Notes: generated from the sequence alone by a model not told the origin. Numbered from the stretch's first letter, positions 26,701 to 34,786 are shown. The stretch is 48,281 bases of DNA from Candidatus Hydrogenedentota bacterium (GCA_903893795.1 CAITNO010000138.1:1-48281); one strand, 5' to 3'. Made by a program: numbers and translations.

Positions 26701-27531
26701 ACGGCGGGTGATAACCTCATCGCCGTTCGCCAAGTCTTCCGGAACGCCGTCCTGCTCGCCATTGGCGCCGCCGTTGGCCGCGGCAAATTCCGTTTGAAGA
26801 ATCTGCCATTCCACCTCAACCTCCGCCGCCTCGCCGTTCATCCAGTTCCGGTCATTCGGGTTGTTGGGGTCGTCGGAAACCAGGTCGCGGAGTTCAACTT
26901 TGCCGTTGTTGTGGCTGGCGGTCGTTGTCACTTTCACCCAGCTCGCCGTGCCGAATTCCATAACCGGAGGCGCGGGCGGCGGCGGCGGAACGATAATCGC
27001 CTGGACCTGGGGGGGCGCCGCGTTCACCGGCGGGATGTAGGTGAAGCTCGGCGTGGCAATATTCACGGAGGTTCCGTCCACAAGATGGCCGCTGCCGTCA
27101 TCGATCAACCAGTGGTATTTCACCGCCTGGGGTGTTCCGTAGAAACCCGCGCCAAAGTGTTCACCGCCGAAATTGACACTGGGGTCGGTGAATTGATGGC
27201 CGTCGGTCGGCGAGATGGGGCCGGAGGGAACGGCGGTGTACGCGGCCCAGCTCCCATCCGGGTTCTTCGCGCTTTCATAGCGGATAAACACCTTGGGGAC
27301 CAATGGGTCGCTGTTGTCCTCGGTGATTTTTGGAACGCCGTAGTGGTTCCAGTCGTAGGTGTAGGTCACGTCGGTGCTGTGGGCACCGTCAATCTCAATC
27401 TCGAAGCCGTGAGCGGGAACGCCATTGTCATTCACGGCATCAAAATTGTTAATGCTGCCGTAGGCCACCGCGTGAGCGGTTTGGGGCAGGGACAGCAGAA
27501 CAAGCGCCAGTACCGGTGCCATCAGTTTCAT
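23740..27531 (-). CDS. secreted multi-domain surface protein with InlB-type repeats
   Basis: A 1,263-residue protein. Start ATG at 27531 has GGAGG eight bases upstream and gives a signal peptide (1-21, ending TAHA). Residues about 22-345 are unrecognised and include a Pro-rich linker (IVPPPPPAPP). A putative Ig domain of the He_PIG type follows (LPDGMAFDEVTGILSGTPT, about 350-418). Then one divergent InlB B-repeat (about 422-495), a beta-rich insert (about 497-650), seven tandem InlB-type repeats (about 651-1160; each with ASP..GG, GYxFLNWTEGG and NRDLVANF) and a C-terminal sandwich of about 100 residues. No enzyme motif is seen. It probably forms an adhesive or structural stalk. No sorting signal or anchor is seen at the C-terminus. 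Confidence 0.8.
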   Translation of the reverse strand: MKLMAPVLALVLLSLPQTAHAVAYGSINNFDAVNDNGVPAHGFEIEIDGAHSTDVTYTYDWNHYGVPKITEDNSDPLVPKVFIRYESAKNPDGSWAAYTAVPSGPISPTDGHQFTDPSVNFGGEHFGAGFYGTPQAVKYHWLIDDGSGHLVDGTSVNIATPSFTYIPPVNAAPPQVQAIIVPPPPPAPPVMEFGTASWVKVTTTASHNNGKVELRDLVSDDPNNPNDRNWMNGEAAEVEVEWQILQTEFAAANGGANGEQDGVPEDLANGDEVITRRYDFYKYAGPIDPDTGEALADTVGADGIHGVIDYANTVIVGDYIGAQMAGFDAAGKLGLIDHLQDGEINVPYVDRTLVISGTPPITTTRTDALPDGMAFDEVTGILSGTPTVAGTFTFKIHSTDSNAGDVTQTYTLTVVDSVVPPVHITVHTQASPAEGGTTTGDGEYLVGANVTVSANHNPGFAFVNWTDGGTEASADPSYQFTGNVNRELVANFVQIAATQDQQQFLYNGGTSARTLPGYTVWQSFTAGISGTLTEIDMGFFNNMSGRGQLQIFAGDGTGGAILQTLTVPVVGITQTPVTWNAWAVNVPVTAGQMYTFNLTPDPATLPDPYGVAIGANNPYPGGVMGLNDPSGSYRTNFDIVFRTHVEPGQVAKHTVTTSASPSAGGSTSGDGPYNTGDSVTVAATENPGYHFFNWTENGAVVSTSSNYTFTVGADRNLVANFTQAHYYVISTSASPAAEGSTGGGGTFNSADPVTVTATANPGYYFLNWTVGGNIVSASSSYSFTASANRDLVANFARITFVISTSASPSGGGTATGGGTVNSGDSVTVVASANSGYSFLNWTEGGVAASTDASYTFAAGANRDLVANFTRITFVISTTASPVAGGTTTGGGTVNSGDSITVIATANSGYSFLNWTEGGVVASTDASYTFAAVANRDLVANFTRITFAISTGASPEGGGTTTGGGTVNSGDSVTVIATANSGYSFLNWAEGGAVVSTDASYTFTPGANRDLVANFSRITFVIGTSASPEAGGSATGGGTVNSGDSVTVVATANSGYSFLNWTEGGTVVSTSSAYTFTAGANRYLVANFARITFAVSASTSQAAGGTVTGGSTVNSGDSVTLVATANPGYSFLNWTEGGVVVSTSSAYTFTAGANRSLQANFTPSPTNITIRHLRMLSNVFAGFKTFGVIILSAPAPAGGTTVALASSNADALQVPDSVFVPAGRRFAFFKATAGHVRHKSFVYVTATLGNSKRIDTLNVIPWLW
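24052..25581. repeat. tandem 219-bp repeat array inside the surface-protein gene
   Basis: Seven units encode InlB-type repeats. The marker GTCCAGTTGAGGAAGC (or a close variant) starts at 24131, 24350, 24569, 24788, 25007, 25226 and 25448: five steps of exactly 219 bases and one of 222. An eighth, diverged unit at about 26040-26265 is separated by an insert of about 465 bases. The inner units are very similar in DNA as well as protein, which points to recent duplication or gene conversion and allows unit number to change by recombination. Confidence 0.9.
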
Positions 27532-28137
27532 CTTCGCAACCTCCGCTCGTTGGTTTGGTCCGCCCTGCGGTTTTCCGCAATCAGGCGTGTGTCTGGACAG
27601 CATTGAAAACTTGGAATCAAACAACACTTCAGGGCATGCCCTGGAATACCAGGTCAGAAGCTTACCCGGACGCGTGAAAAGAACGGTTCTAAAACTGCAT
27701 TCAACCGTGCAGGCTGTTCGGTCAAGGAAAGAATCGATGCGCATGTCTGACCCGCATGTTCCGCAACCGAAGACATTTGAATGGGGACACGGTCAACCGC
27801 TGCCAATACATCGAATCCTGCATGGCTAGAATACCATGTTCTCCGGCAGGCCGCAAGGGAATTTCATACTTTTGCCCTGTGATGAGTCGGCGCATGAACA
27901 GGAGGCCATGTCGCAATGGGGCCAAACGGCACCTTCACCAAGCAGCCTCATGGAGTCTTGACAGGCGCCATCTTTCGAGAAGGAGTTGTCTGGGGAGGTT
28001 CTGGCGTAATTCGTCGCTCTATTTGCTGAAGGCCGAAGGCAAAATGGCCGGGGCATGGTTTCTGCTGTTCGGGTGAATAGACCGCCTTTTCTTTCGTCTA
28101 TTTCCACAGGTCCTGACAGATTTGCAAGGAATGCAAC
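27532..28137. other. 606-bp intergenic region between divergent genes
   Basis: No convincing gene is seen; open stretches are short and unlike known proteins. It is less GC-rich than the flanking genes. A perfect 14-bp palindrome CAGGGCATGCCCTG lies at 27630-27643 and overlaps a hairpin CCTGG/CCAGG at 27640-27653; this may be an operator or RNA structure near the surface-protein promoter. A perfect TTGACA lies at 27958-27963 but without a matching -10 at 16-18 bases. A 106-codon frame (27756-28076) with a MARIP segment was considered and not called. Confidence 0.5.
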
Positions 28138-29043
28138 ATGAAGACGAAAGTTAGAACGAGCACCATGGCCCTTTCCGTGGCCGGGTTATTGCTGTTTTCG
28201 GGTGTTTTTCTGGCGACAGACGCTTTTGCGCAGGTCCGGGGCGGAAGAGTGACGGTGCCGCACGGTTCGACAGGTGTGCGGGGTGGTGGTGGCCTGCCGT
28301 TCGGTGGGCAGGGCCTGAAAGCCGTGGGCAGTCTGCTTGGCTCTGCGGGCGGCGGGCATTACGGCCACGATTCGCACCATGACCGGTACTCCAATGCGGA
28401 GGCGTTCAGGGACGTGGGTCTCGCCAACGCTGCGGTGGGCCTCGTGGGGACCCTGGTGAACGGCTACGGCTATCCACAGTATCCGAGCGTGGTTGCCGCG
28501 CCGGTCGCGGTCGTGCCTGTTCCGGCGCCCTACCCCGTGGCGGTGGTTTCCAGTCCCCGCGTGGTTGTCAGTTCCTATCCCTACGGGTATGGCCCTTCTT
28601 ACTACCCTTACAGCAGCTATTACGGCTACGGGTCGCCGTACTACTCTCCGTCGACGGTGTGGAATGCCCCCTGCGGTTACCCTTATGGCTACTATGACGG
28701 CTACGGTTGCGGAACTTCGTACTACAATTCACCCAGGGTGTACAGCGCGCCGCTTGGGACGGGATACTACCCGGAGCATCACGGGGTCCAATACTACGAC
28801 GGCAACCACAGACAATCGGGTTCGTGGCAGACGGATCGCGGCGGCAGTTATAGGCAGCCGGGATCGTGGCAGAATGGCCACGGTGCCGCGCAGGCGCCAA
28901 CGTATCACGGACCGAGTGTGCAGGCCCCCACGTCCGCTTACCACGGCGGTTCCGCTCCCGGTTTTTCCGGCGCTCATGGCGGCGGTCATTCGCAGCAGCA
29001 GACCGGCATGCACTCGGCGGGCCGGTCATACCGGATTCGATAG
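28138..29043 (+). CDS. secreted Gly/Tyr/Pro-rich low-complexity protein
   Basis: A 301-residue protein of unknown function. A signal peptide (about 1-32, ending DAFA) is followed by a Gly-rich, His-containing stretch, a short hydrophobic helix (ANAAVGLVGTLVNGYGYP, about 96-115), a Val/Pro/Ala stretch, and then a long Tyr/Gly/Pro/Ser-rich region (YPYGYGPSYYPYSSYYGYG and similar) with a Gln/Gly/His-rich C-terminus. Such composition is typical of disordered matrix, sheath or adhesive proteins. AAGGA at 28126-28130 precedes the ATG. It stands alone between a 606-base gap and a terminator. No catalytic motif is visible; a structural role is inference. Confidence 0.7.
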   Translation: MKTKVRTSTMALSVAGLLLFSGVFLATDAFAQVRGGRVTVPHGSTGVRGGGGLPFGGQGLKAVGSLLGSAGGGHYGHDSHHDRYSNAEAFRDVGLANAAVGLVGTLVNGYGYPQYPSVVAAPVAVVPVPAPYPVAVVSSPRVVVSSYPYGYGPSYYPYSSYYGYGSPYYSPSTVWNAPCGYPYGYYDGYGCGTSYYNSPRVYSAPLGTGYYPEHHGVQYYDGNHRQSGSWQTDRGGSYRQPGSWQNGHGAAQAPTYHGPSVQAPTSAYHGGSAPGFSGAHGGGHSQQQTGMHSAGRSYRIR

Positions 29044-29081
29044 AAAGACCCCGGCGGGCGCAAGCCTTAAAGGTTATGATT

Positions 29082-29132
29082 CGGGACAGGTTCTCCTTGC
29101 CGTTTGAGGGGGCCTGTCCCGAGCCTATTTTT
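29082..29132. terminator. terminator between convergent genes
   Basis: CGGGACAGG (29082-29090) pairs with CCTGTCCCG (29113-29121), and part of the loop can extend the stem (TCTCC with GGGGG). TATTTTT (29126-29132) follows on the + strand. It closes the Gly/Tyr-rich gene and overlaps the very end of the opposing sialidase-like gene, whose stop is at 29125-29127. Confidence 0.75.
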
Positions 29133-30204
29133 CCGGCGTGCCGGGGTCCCATATCGTGGCGGCGATGTAGCGTTCCTGGTCCGGGGCGTCGTTGTAGTAA
29201 TAGACATTGACCAGTTTGCCGTCGCTGCGCTGCATGATGCGGGGGTAGCCCAAATCCCAGCAACCGCCGTCCTGCCGCAGGAGAATTTCCTCGCCCCAGG
29301 TCTTGCCATCATCGGCGCTGATTTTGGCGCGCAGTCCGAAGGGTGTTTCGCGGTACCCGTAACTCAGCACGACCCGCCCGTCTTTCAGCCGGATCATTGC
29401 AGGCGGATTGCTGCCGGTACTGTCCACGGGCTTGCCCAGATACTGCCAGGTCTTGCCCGTGTCGCCGCTTTGGTACAGGTCGATAAAGCCGTTCTCGCCC
29501 TCCTCGCGGCGGATGGCCGTGAGAAAGCTTTCCGGTCCCAGCCGCACGGTGGAGGGCATGATGGCGAAGCCGGCAGGCTCCGGGGCGATCCAGGAGACAA
29601 ACTCCCAAGTCTTGCCACCGTCGGTGGTGCGCGTGCAGAAAGGGCGGCCCTCGTGGCCGTTTTCCTTGGCGGCGGTCATAAAGGCGATCAGGTCATGCGG
29701 TCCCAGCACCTGGTAGTCCGTGCGCGCCGACACGGTCTTCCGGTCAAAAGTAGGCAGTTTGTACGGCCCCGACCACGTGTGGCAGCGGTCGGTGGAGCAG
29801 TAGAACCGGGAATAGCCCTCCTCGCTGTTGATCATGCGCAGCGTCATCACAAAGTCGGGCGCGGTGAAGTCAATGTCACCGGGGCAGTCCACCGGCGCGG
29901 TTTCGGCAAGGGTCGACGGTTCGGTCTGCCAGGTTTCACCGCCGTCGAGGCTGCGTGCAAACAGGTAGGCCATCGGCTTCGTTTCATCGACCGCATGGCC
30001 GGTGGTGCAGTTCTTGAACCAGCCCTGGATAAACCCAACGACGATTTCGTCACCCCAGGCCCAGAGACCGTTGTTGGCAGGCCACCCGGCAAAACGGCCC
30101 ATCTCCCGGTTTACGGTGACGTTCTTTAGTACCGTCGGCGGCGCCGCGACGGCAAAGGGTGCGGTCCATGCCGCCAAAGTCAGCAGACAAAACAACTTCT
30201 TCAT
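29125..30204 (-). CDS. secreted sialidase-like protein with Asp boxes (BNR repeats)
   Basis: A 359-residue protein with a signal peptide (about 1-21, ending VAA) and a six-bladed-propeller pattern. Five Asp boxes of the S/T-x-D-x-G-x-T-W type occur: SLDGGETW (85-92), STDRCHTW (137-144, degenerate), TTDGGKTW (193-200), SGDTGKTW (246-253) and SADDGKTW (296-303). Such proteins include exo-sialidases and many related glycan-binding or -cleaving enzymes. A full sialidase arginine triad and FRIP motif could not be confirmed, so the activity is not certain. ATG at 30204 has GGAG nine bases upstream; the frame is open to 30465 but that would overlap the divergent promoter and gene. Confidence 0.8.
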   Translation of the reverse strand: MKKLFCLLTLAAWTAPFAVAAPPTVLKNVTVNREMGRFAGWPANNGLWAWGDEIVVGFIQGWFKNCTTGHAVDETKPMAYLFARSLDGGETWQTEPSTLAETAPVDCPGDIDFTAPDFVMTLRMINSEEGYSRFYCSTDRCHTWSGPYKLPTFDRKTVSARTDYQVLGPHDLIAFMTAAKENGHEGRPFCTRTTDGGKTWEFVSWIAPEPAGFAIMPSTVRLGPESFLTAIRREEGENGFIDLYQSGDTGKTWQYLGKPVDSTGSNPPAMIRLKDGRVVLSYGYRETPFGLRAKISADDGKTWGEEILLRQDGGCWDLGYPRIMQRSDGKLVNVYYYNDAPDQERYIAATIWDPGTPEK

Positions 30205-30323
30205 GCACTCATGCTCCGTGGGGTTCGCGACAGACTGCCACGCCAACGGGTCCAAGTCAACCCGGACACCCCCGGGAGGCGCGAAGCGGCGCCGATAGTT
30301 TCTCATAGCCACCGCGCAATTTC

Positions 30324-30332
30324 TGGTATAAC
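30324..30332 (+). promoter_or_regulatory. extended -10 promoter for the 30.4 kb operon
   Basis: TGG followed by TATAAC (30327-30332) gives the TGnTATAAC extended -10 form. No clear -35 is seen. It lies in the 223-base divergent region, about 95 bases before the ATG at 30428, and would drive the long + strand run that starts with the decarboxylase-family gene. Confidence 0.5.
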
Positions 30333-30427
30333 CTTGACCGGAACAGGTGAAACCCGAAGGCAATCGGACCGGGTCCAACGCGATGGCCGAATTCGGGACG
30401 GGCCAGGACAGACAACAGGAGGTGGTC

Positions 30428-31318
30428 ATGAAGCCGACGACGCAGTTCAACGGTGAATTCGTCAAGAACGAGGACCGGTTTCAGGACCCATTCTTCAAAC
30501 GCTTCACGCTTCGGCACGCGTCGGCGCCGCTCCGGCTGAATGACGAGGTGACCAAGAATTACCTGTTCCCCACCTTCTACGGGGATGTCACCTGCGCCAT
30601 GGCCATCTTCCTGTGCTCCTATGAGCGGGCCGAAAGGATGATGCTTCACCCGCGCATCAAGCCGGTAAAGATGACCCGGGGCCGGTCGCTGGTGGCCTTT
30701 TCCTGCTATGAATACAAAAACGTTATGGGCGTGGCGCCCTACAACGAGATCGCCATGACCATCCCCGTCATGGTCGACCCCGGTGTCAATGTGCCCGTGC
30801 TCCCCATGATCCTGCCCGTGTTCAAGAATTTCGGGTACTATGTGTTTTCCATGCCGGTGACTTCGCTGGAGAACCAGATACGCGGCGTCAATATCTGGGG
30901 GCTTCCCAAGGTGGTCCAGGAAATCGATCTGAGGGAGGAGGGCGGCGACTGCGTCACCACCGCCATGGAGGCGTCGGGCGAACCCTATCTCGAACTGTGC
31001 GTGCCCATGGCGGGCGCGCCGCAGGAGTTCGATGTGTCCTCGCACCTCTACAGCAGGCGCGGCAACGATTTCTTCCAAAGCCAGACCTGTTTCAAAGGGG
31101 CGTTCAACGTGACCAAGCACATGGGCATGCTCTTTAAGAAGGGTGCCGAGCCCGACCGCGAATACATCAAGATTCACGACACGCCGAGCGGGCGGGTGCT
31201 GCGGGAACTGGAGATCGAGGAGCACCCCTTCCAATTCCGCTTTGCCCGGCACATGAGCAGTTGTTTTGACCTTCCCAATCCGGACTTCAGCTCGCAGACC
31301 ATTCGATTCGGAGAATGA
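30428..31318 (+). CDS. acetoacetate decarboxylase family protein
   Basis: A 296-residue cytoplasmic protein of the acetoacetate decarboxylase (ADC) superfamily. Landmarks are YNEIAMTIPV (E107) and NIWGLPKVVQEIDL, in which K161 occupies the place of the Schiff-base lysine region (G-x-P-K). Superfamily members include decarboxylases, aldolases and dehydratases. The protein is longer than classic ADC, with extra N- and C-terminal parts (KNEDRFQDPFFKRFTLRHAS; FRFARHMSSCFDLPNP). ATG at 30428 has an excellent AGGAGGTG at 30417-30424, so longer open-frame starts are rejected. It is coupled to the ketopantoate-reductase-like gene. Substrate unknown. Confidence 0.8.
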   Translation: MKPTTQFNGEFVKNEDRFQDPFFKRFTLRHASAPLRLNDEVTKNYLFPTFYGDVTCAMAIFLCSYERAERMMLHPRIKPVKMTRGRSLVAFSCYEYKNVMGVAPYNEIAMTIPVMVDPGVNVPVLPMILPVFKNFGYYVFSMPVTSLENQIRGVNIWGLPKVVQEIDLREEGGDCVTTAMEASGEPYLELCVPMAGAPQEFDVSSHLYSRRGNDFFQSQTCFKGAFNVTKHMGMLFKKGAEPDREYIKIHDTPSGRVLRELEIEEHPFQFRFARHMSSCFDLPNPDFSSQTIRFGE

Positions 31319-31320
31319 CC

Positions 31321-32367
31321 ATGGACGGCAAAGATCCCAAAGTGCTCTTTCTGGGCGCGGGCGTCATCGGGGGGTCCGTTGCGGGCTGGATCGCACCGCA
31401 CCACGACAACCTCTTTCTCCTAGACCAGGGAGAAACGGCCGCGGCGCTCAAGCGGGACGGCATCACCCTCTATCTGGGTTCAGAACCGGACAAGCGGCAG
31501 CAGGTCCGGGTCAACGTTGTCGACAGTTTTGAGCAGGCCGCCGATGCCGACATCATCGTGCTCGGCGTCAAGAACTACAGCCTCGATCCGGTGGCGAAGA
31601 TGCTCAGGGAGAAGGTCGGAGACAGACCCGTTATTGTTTCCATGGCCAACGGCATCATCAACCAGGAGATACTGCCGAAATACTTTTCCAAAGTGGTCTA
31701 CTGCGTGGTCAGTTACAACGCATGGATGGACAGGCCCGGTGTGATCGGTTATCAGAAAAAGGGGCCGCTGATCATCGGGACCCCGGACAACCGTCTCCAG
31801 GAAGAACTGAGGCAGGTGTCGGAGCTCTTCAACCGGGGGGTGGAAACGGTGATCACCCCGCACCTGCAGGATGCGGTGCATTGCAAGATCGTCATCAATC
31901 TCACCAACTCGGTGACCACCCTTGTGGGTCACCGCTTCCGCGAAATATCCGAGCCCGCCGCCTTTCAGCGCATCCTTTCCGCCCTGCTCTGGGAGGGCGT
32001 GGAAATCGTTAAGGCCGCCGGTTATCGCGAATGCAAACTGGGCGGCATGCCGTCGTGGGTCATCCTATGGCTGGGTGCCAAACTGCCCCGCGCCATCACG
32101 AAGCCCATGTTCAACAGGAACGTGAAAAAGATGGTTATGAGTTCCATGGCGCAGGACGTGATTCAGCGGGGTGGCAGGGACAACGAACTGGAGTCCATCA
32201 ACGGATACATCGTTGGGCTGGCGGACAGGCTCGGCATGAAAGCCCCTGTCAACCGGACCATTTACGCCATGTGCCAGCGGGAGTTTGCCAAACCTGAATT
32301 TCAGCCGCTGGACGTGAAAGAAGTCTGGGCGGAAATTGGGAAAGTCCTGCAGGACCAGGAAGATTAA
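31321..32367 (+). CDS. ketopantoate reductase family protein (PanE/ApbA-like)
   Basis: A 348-residue NADP(H)-dependent oxidoreductase. The Rossmann motif GAGVIGG (12-18) opens the N-terminal domain; ILGVKNY-type sequence (IIVLGVKNY) and VSMANGIIN follow; the helical C-terminal domain contains HCKIVINLTNSV with K189 and N193 in the positions used for catalysis in ketopantoate reductases. An ATG at 31315 overlaps the preceding stop, but the ATG at 31321 has GGAG at the right distance and is preferred. It is longer than PanE (about 300 residues), so it may act on another 2-oxo acid, perhaps made or used by the preceding ADC-family enzyme. Confidence 0.82.
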   Translation: MDGKDPKVLFLGAGVIGGSVAGWIAPHHDNLFLLDQGETAAALKRDGITLYLGSEPDKRQQVRVNVVDSFEQAADADIIVLGVKNYSLDPVAKMLREKVGDRPVIVSMANGIINQEILPKYFSKVVYCVVSYNAWMDRPGVIGYQKKGPLIIGTPDNRLQEELRQVSELFNRGVETVITPHLQDAVHCKIVINLTNSVTTLVGHRFREISEPAAFQRILSALLWEGVEIVKAAGYRECKLGGMPSWVILWLGAKLPRAITKPMFNRNVKKMVMSSMAQDVIQRGGRDNELESINGYIVGLADRLGMKAPVNRTIYAMCQREFAKPEFQPLDVKEVWAEIGKVLQDQED

Positions 32368-32368
32368 C

Positions 32369-32491
32369 ATGGGATGCACAATCATCCTAACCCTGCCTCC
32401 GCAGCCGGTGGACCAGCACATGCTGCAGACGCGCGTCATGGACTATCATCTCAAGAATAAACAACCCGGCACGGCGTCATGGCGTCAATGA
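32369..32491 (+). CDS. possible 40-residue small protein
   Basis: An ATG at 32369, one base after the preceding stop, with AGGAAG at 32357-32362 as ribosome binding site, opens a 40-codon frame (MGCTIILTLPPQPVDQ, then HMLQTRVMDYHLKNK) ending at TGA 32489-32491, 15 bases before the next gene. No family is recognised. The tight spacing on both sides suits a coupled small gene, but a non-coding spacer cannot be excluded. Confidence 0.35.
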   Translation: MGCTIILTLPPQPVDQHMLQTRVMDYHLKNKQPGTASWRQ

Positions 32492-32506
32492 TGAAAGGGA
32501 ACTGAA

Positions 32507-34786
32507 ATGACACCTGTTAGATTTACCCTCATGGCCCTTGTGCTGCTCGGCGGGGCCGCCGCCAGTCCTCACGCCGCCACGCTTGAGATCACCAACCAAA
32601 AGCTTGCCGTGCGATATGACGACGCGGCCCGGAGTTTCTCTGTCACGGATCGGGCCACAGGCCTGAGCTTTCTGACGGACGCCAAGCTGGAAGGCACGGC
32701 AAAGGTGACGGAGGGCAGCCTTGTGGTGACCCAGGCCGACGGCAGCACCACGGTGGCACTGCGGGAGGAACTGCCTTTTGTGTTCGTTACCCGGGAACTC
32801 ACCAATGCGGGTTCGACGGAGACGGAGACGCGCAGCATTGTGCCGCTGAGCTTCGCGATCGACCTTGCCAAAGCGGCCCCGGAACTGCGAACCCTGGGAA
32901 GCGCGGGACTGACCCCGCCCGACAAGAATCCCGGCAGTTACCTGTTCCTCACCTGCGCCGATCCGGCAACACGCCGGGGCGTTGTGACGGGCTGGGTGAC
33001 GCAGGACCGCGCGAGCGGTGTCCTCTTCTCGGAAGTGAAGGACGGCAGGGTTAATATCAAGGCGCAACTCGACTATGGGCACCTTCGCATTCCGGCGGGC
33101 CAGTCGGCAACGCTGGAAGCCCTGGCCATAGGCTTGTTTGACGACGCGCGCCTCGGCGAGGAGCAGTATGCCGACCTGATCAAGAAGCAATATGACATCC
33201 GCCTCCGTCCCATGCCCACGGTGTACTGCTCGTGGTATGCGGAAAAGAACGGCATGGCAGGCGATGAGAAATCCACGGTGGAACTGGCCCAATTCGTCGC
33301 CAAAGAACTGAAGCCTTTCGGATTGGGCGTCATCCAGATCGACGACGAATGGCAGGACGGCGGCAAATTCAACGGCCCGCGCCGGGGCTTTGAGCGGGCA
33401 CGTCCGGACGGCCCCTATCCGCATGGCATGGCGCCCGTGGCCGCGGCCGTGGATCAGGCGGGGCTGACCTTTGGCCTGTGGTGGCTGCCCTTCGCGCGGA
33501 ACCACCAGGCGCCCGAATACAAGGACCGCCAGGACTGGTTTGTGAAGCGAGAAAACGGAAAGCCCTATGAGACGGATTGGGGCGGCACCTGTCTTGACCT
33601 GACGCACCCCGACGTGCAGGCGCAGCTCGCAGACATTGCCCGCGCGTACCGTTCCTGGGGCGTGAAATACTACAAGATGGACGGCCTTTGGACCGGTGCG
33701 GCCTGCGAGCAGATTTACGTCAACGACGGATACAAGGACGACCATTTCGGCAACAACCAACCCTTTCACGACCCGGCCGTCACCAACATCGAGGCCTTCC
33801 GAAGCGGCCTGAAACTGCTCCGCAGGAGCGCCGGTGACGATGTGTTCTTCTCCGGCTGCTGCGTGGCGCAGAACATGCGCGAGCTTTGCGCCGTCGGCCT
33901 GGTCGATTCCATGCGCATCGGTCCCGACTACAACGCCGACGGTGTCGGCATTAAGACCGGGCCCCTGCGCGGTTCGCGTCTGTATTTCCTGAACGGGCGC
34001 GTCTGGTGGAACGACCCCGATCCGCCCATCGTCCGGCCGTCGGGCAGCGGCATGGGCATCAAGCCCGTCTCGCTCGACGAGGCGCGCCTTGGCGCGTCGT
34101 GGGTGTCGGTTGTGGGGCAGCTCTTTCTGGTCAGCGACTGGCTGCCCGAACTGCCCGCCGAGCGCATCGAAGTGCTGAAACGCACCATGTCGCACCATGA
34201 CGCCACGGCGCGGCCCGTGGATTACTTTGACAATGCCATGCCCACGACTTGGCTTGTCACCGCGACAAACGACACGGTTCGCCGCGACGTTGTCGGCGTG
34301 TTCAACTGGGAAGCCTCCGAGCTGAAGGCAGGTTATGCCTCGTCCCGACTCGGCCTGGCTCCGGCGCCTCGCCACTTTGCCTTCGATTTCTGGGCCAACG
34401 CGCCGCTGCCTGATTTCGGCGATAACTTCGACTGCACGGTGTCGGCAAAATCCTGCCGCGTGGTGGCCGTGCGCGCCGATGAGGGGCATCCGGTGCTGGT
34501 CAGCACCTCGCGCCATGTCACGCAGGGCATCATTGATGTTACCGATGAAAAGTGGAACGACGGGTGCCTTTCGGCCACGTCGAAAGTGGTGGGCGGCGAC
34601 CCCTATGAATTGCGCATTGCCGGCATGGAGCGGTGGAAATGCGTTTCCGCCGCCGTCTCCGCCGAGGACCAGGGGGCGGGTGTCACGATTGAAGTGCTGC
34701 CTTCCGAGCCCGGCTGGCTGCGCCTGAAGATTCACTCGGCAACCGCGCGTGCCGTAAACTGGCGTTTGAACTGCAAAACAGTTTAG
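32507..34786 (+). CDS. secreted GH36-like alpha-galactosidase family enzyme (clan GH-D)
   Basis: A 759-residue protein with a signal peptide (about 1-24, ending PHAA), an N-terminal beta-sandwich (about 25-230), a TIM barrel (about 235-570) and a C-terminal beta domain. Barrel landmarks of clan GH-D are VYCSWYAEKNG, VIQIDDEWQ, FGLWWLPF, KYYKMDGLW with D392 as likely nucleophile, SMRIGPDYN with D474 as likely acid/base, and VWWNDPDPP. Family members release terminal alpha-galactose or related sugars. AAAGGGAAC precedes the ATG. The export signal and the neighbours place it in an extracytoplasmic polysaccharide-degrading set. The exact sugar is uncertain. Confidence 0.85.
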   Translation: MTPVRFTLMALVLLGGAAASPHAATLEITNQKLAVRYDDAARSFSVTDRATGLSFLTDAKLEGTAKVTEGSLVVTQADGSTTVALREELPFVFVTRELTNAGSTETETRSIVPLSFAIDLAKAAPELRTLGSAGLTPPDKNPGSYLFLTCADPATRRGVVTGWVTQDRASGVLFSEVKDGRVNIKAQLDYGHLRIPAGQSATLEALAIGLFDDARLGEEQYADLIKKQYDIRLRPMPTVYCSWYAEKNGMAGDEKSTVELAQFVAKELKPFGLGVIQIDDEWQDGGKFNGPRRGFERARPDGPYPHGMAPVAAAVDQAGLTFGLWWLPFARNHQAPEYKDRQDWFVKRENGKPYETDWGGTCLDLTHPDVQAQLADIARAYRSWGVKYYKMDGLWTGAACEQIYVNDGYKDDHFGNNQPFHDPAVTNIEAFRSGLKLLRRSAGDDVFFSGCCVAQNMRELCAVGLVDSMRIGPDYNADGVGIKTGPLRGSRLYFLNGRVWWNDPDPPIVRPSGSGMGIKPVSLDEARLGASWVSVVGQLFLVSDWLPELPAERIEVLKRTMSHHDATARPVDYFDNAMPTTWLVTATNDTVRRDVVGVFNWEASELKAGYASSRLGLAPAPRHFAFDFWANAPLPDFGDNFDCTVSAKSCRVVAVRADEGHPVLVSTSRHVTQGIIDVTDEKWNDGCLSATSKVVGGDPYELRIAGMERWKCVSAAVSAEDQGAGVTIEVLPSEPGWLRLKIHSATARAVNWRLNCKTV

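Noticed and set aside
26023..27606. A 527-codon + strand frame opposite the start of the surface-protein gene
   Set aside because: Composition is rich in Arg, His, Gly and Val without motifs; it runs over the signal peptide and ribosome binding site of the minus gene, which is better supported.
27958..27963. TTGACA as part of a promoter for the Gly/Tyr-rich gene
   Set aside because: No TATAAT-like hexamer occurs 16-19 bases downstream, so the promoter could not be supported.
27756..28076. Remnant of a REP-associated transposase gene (a MARIP start and a GGGGACACGGTC segment upstream)
   Set aside because: Only a five-residue likeness; no catalytic His or Tyr motifs follow. Too weak to call.
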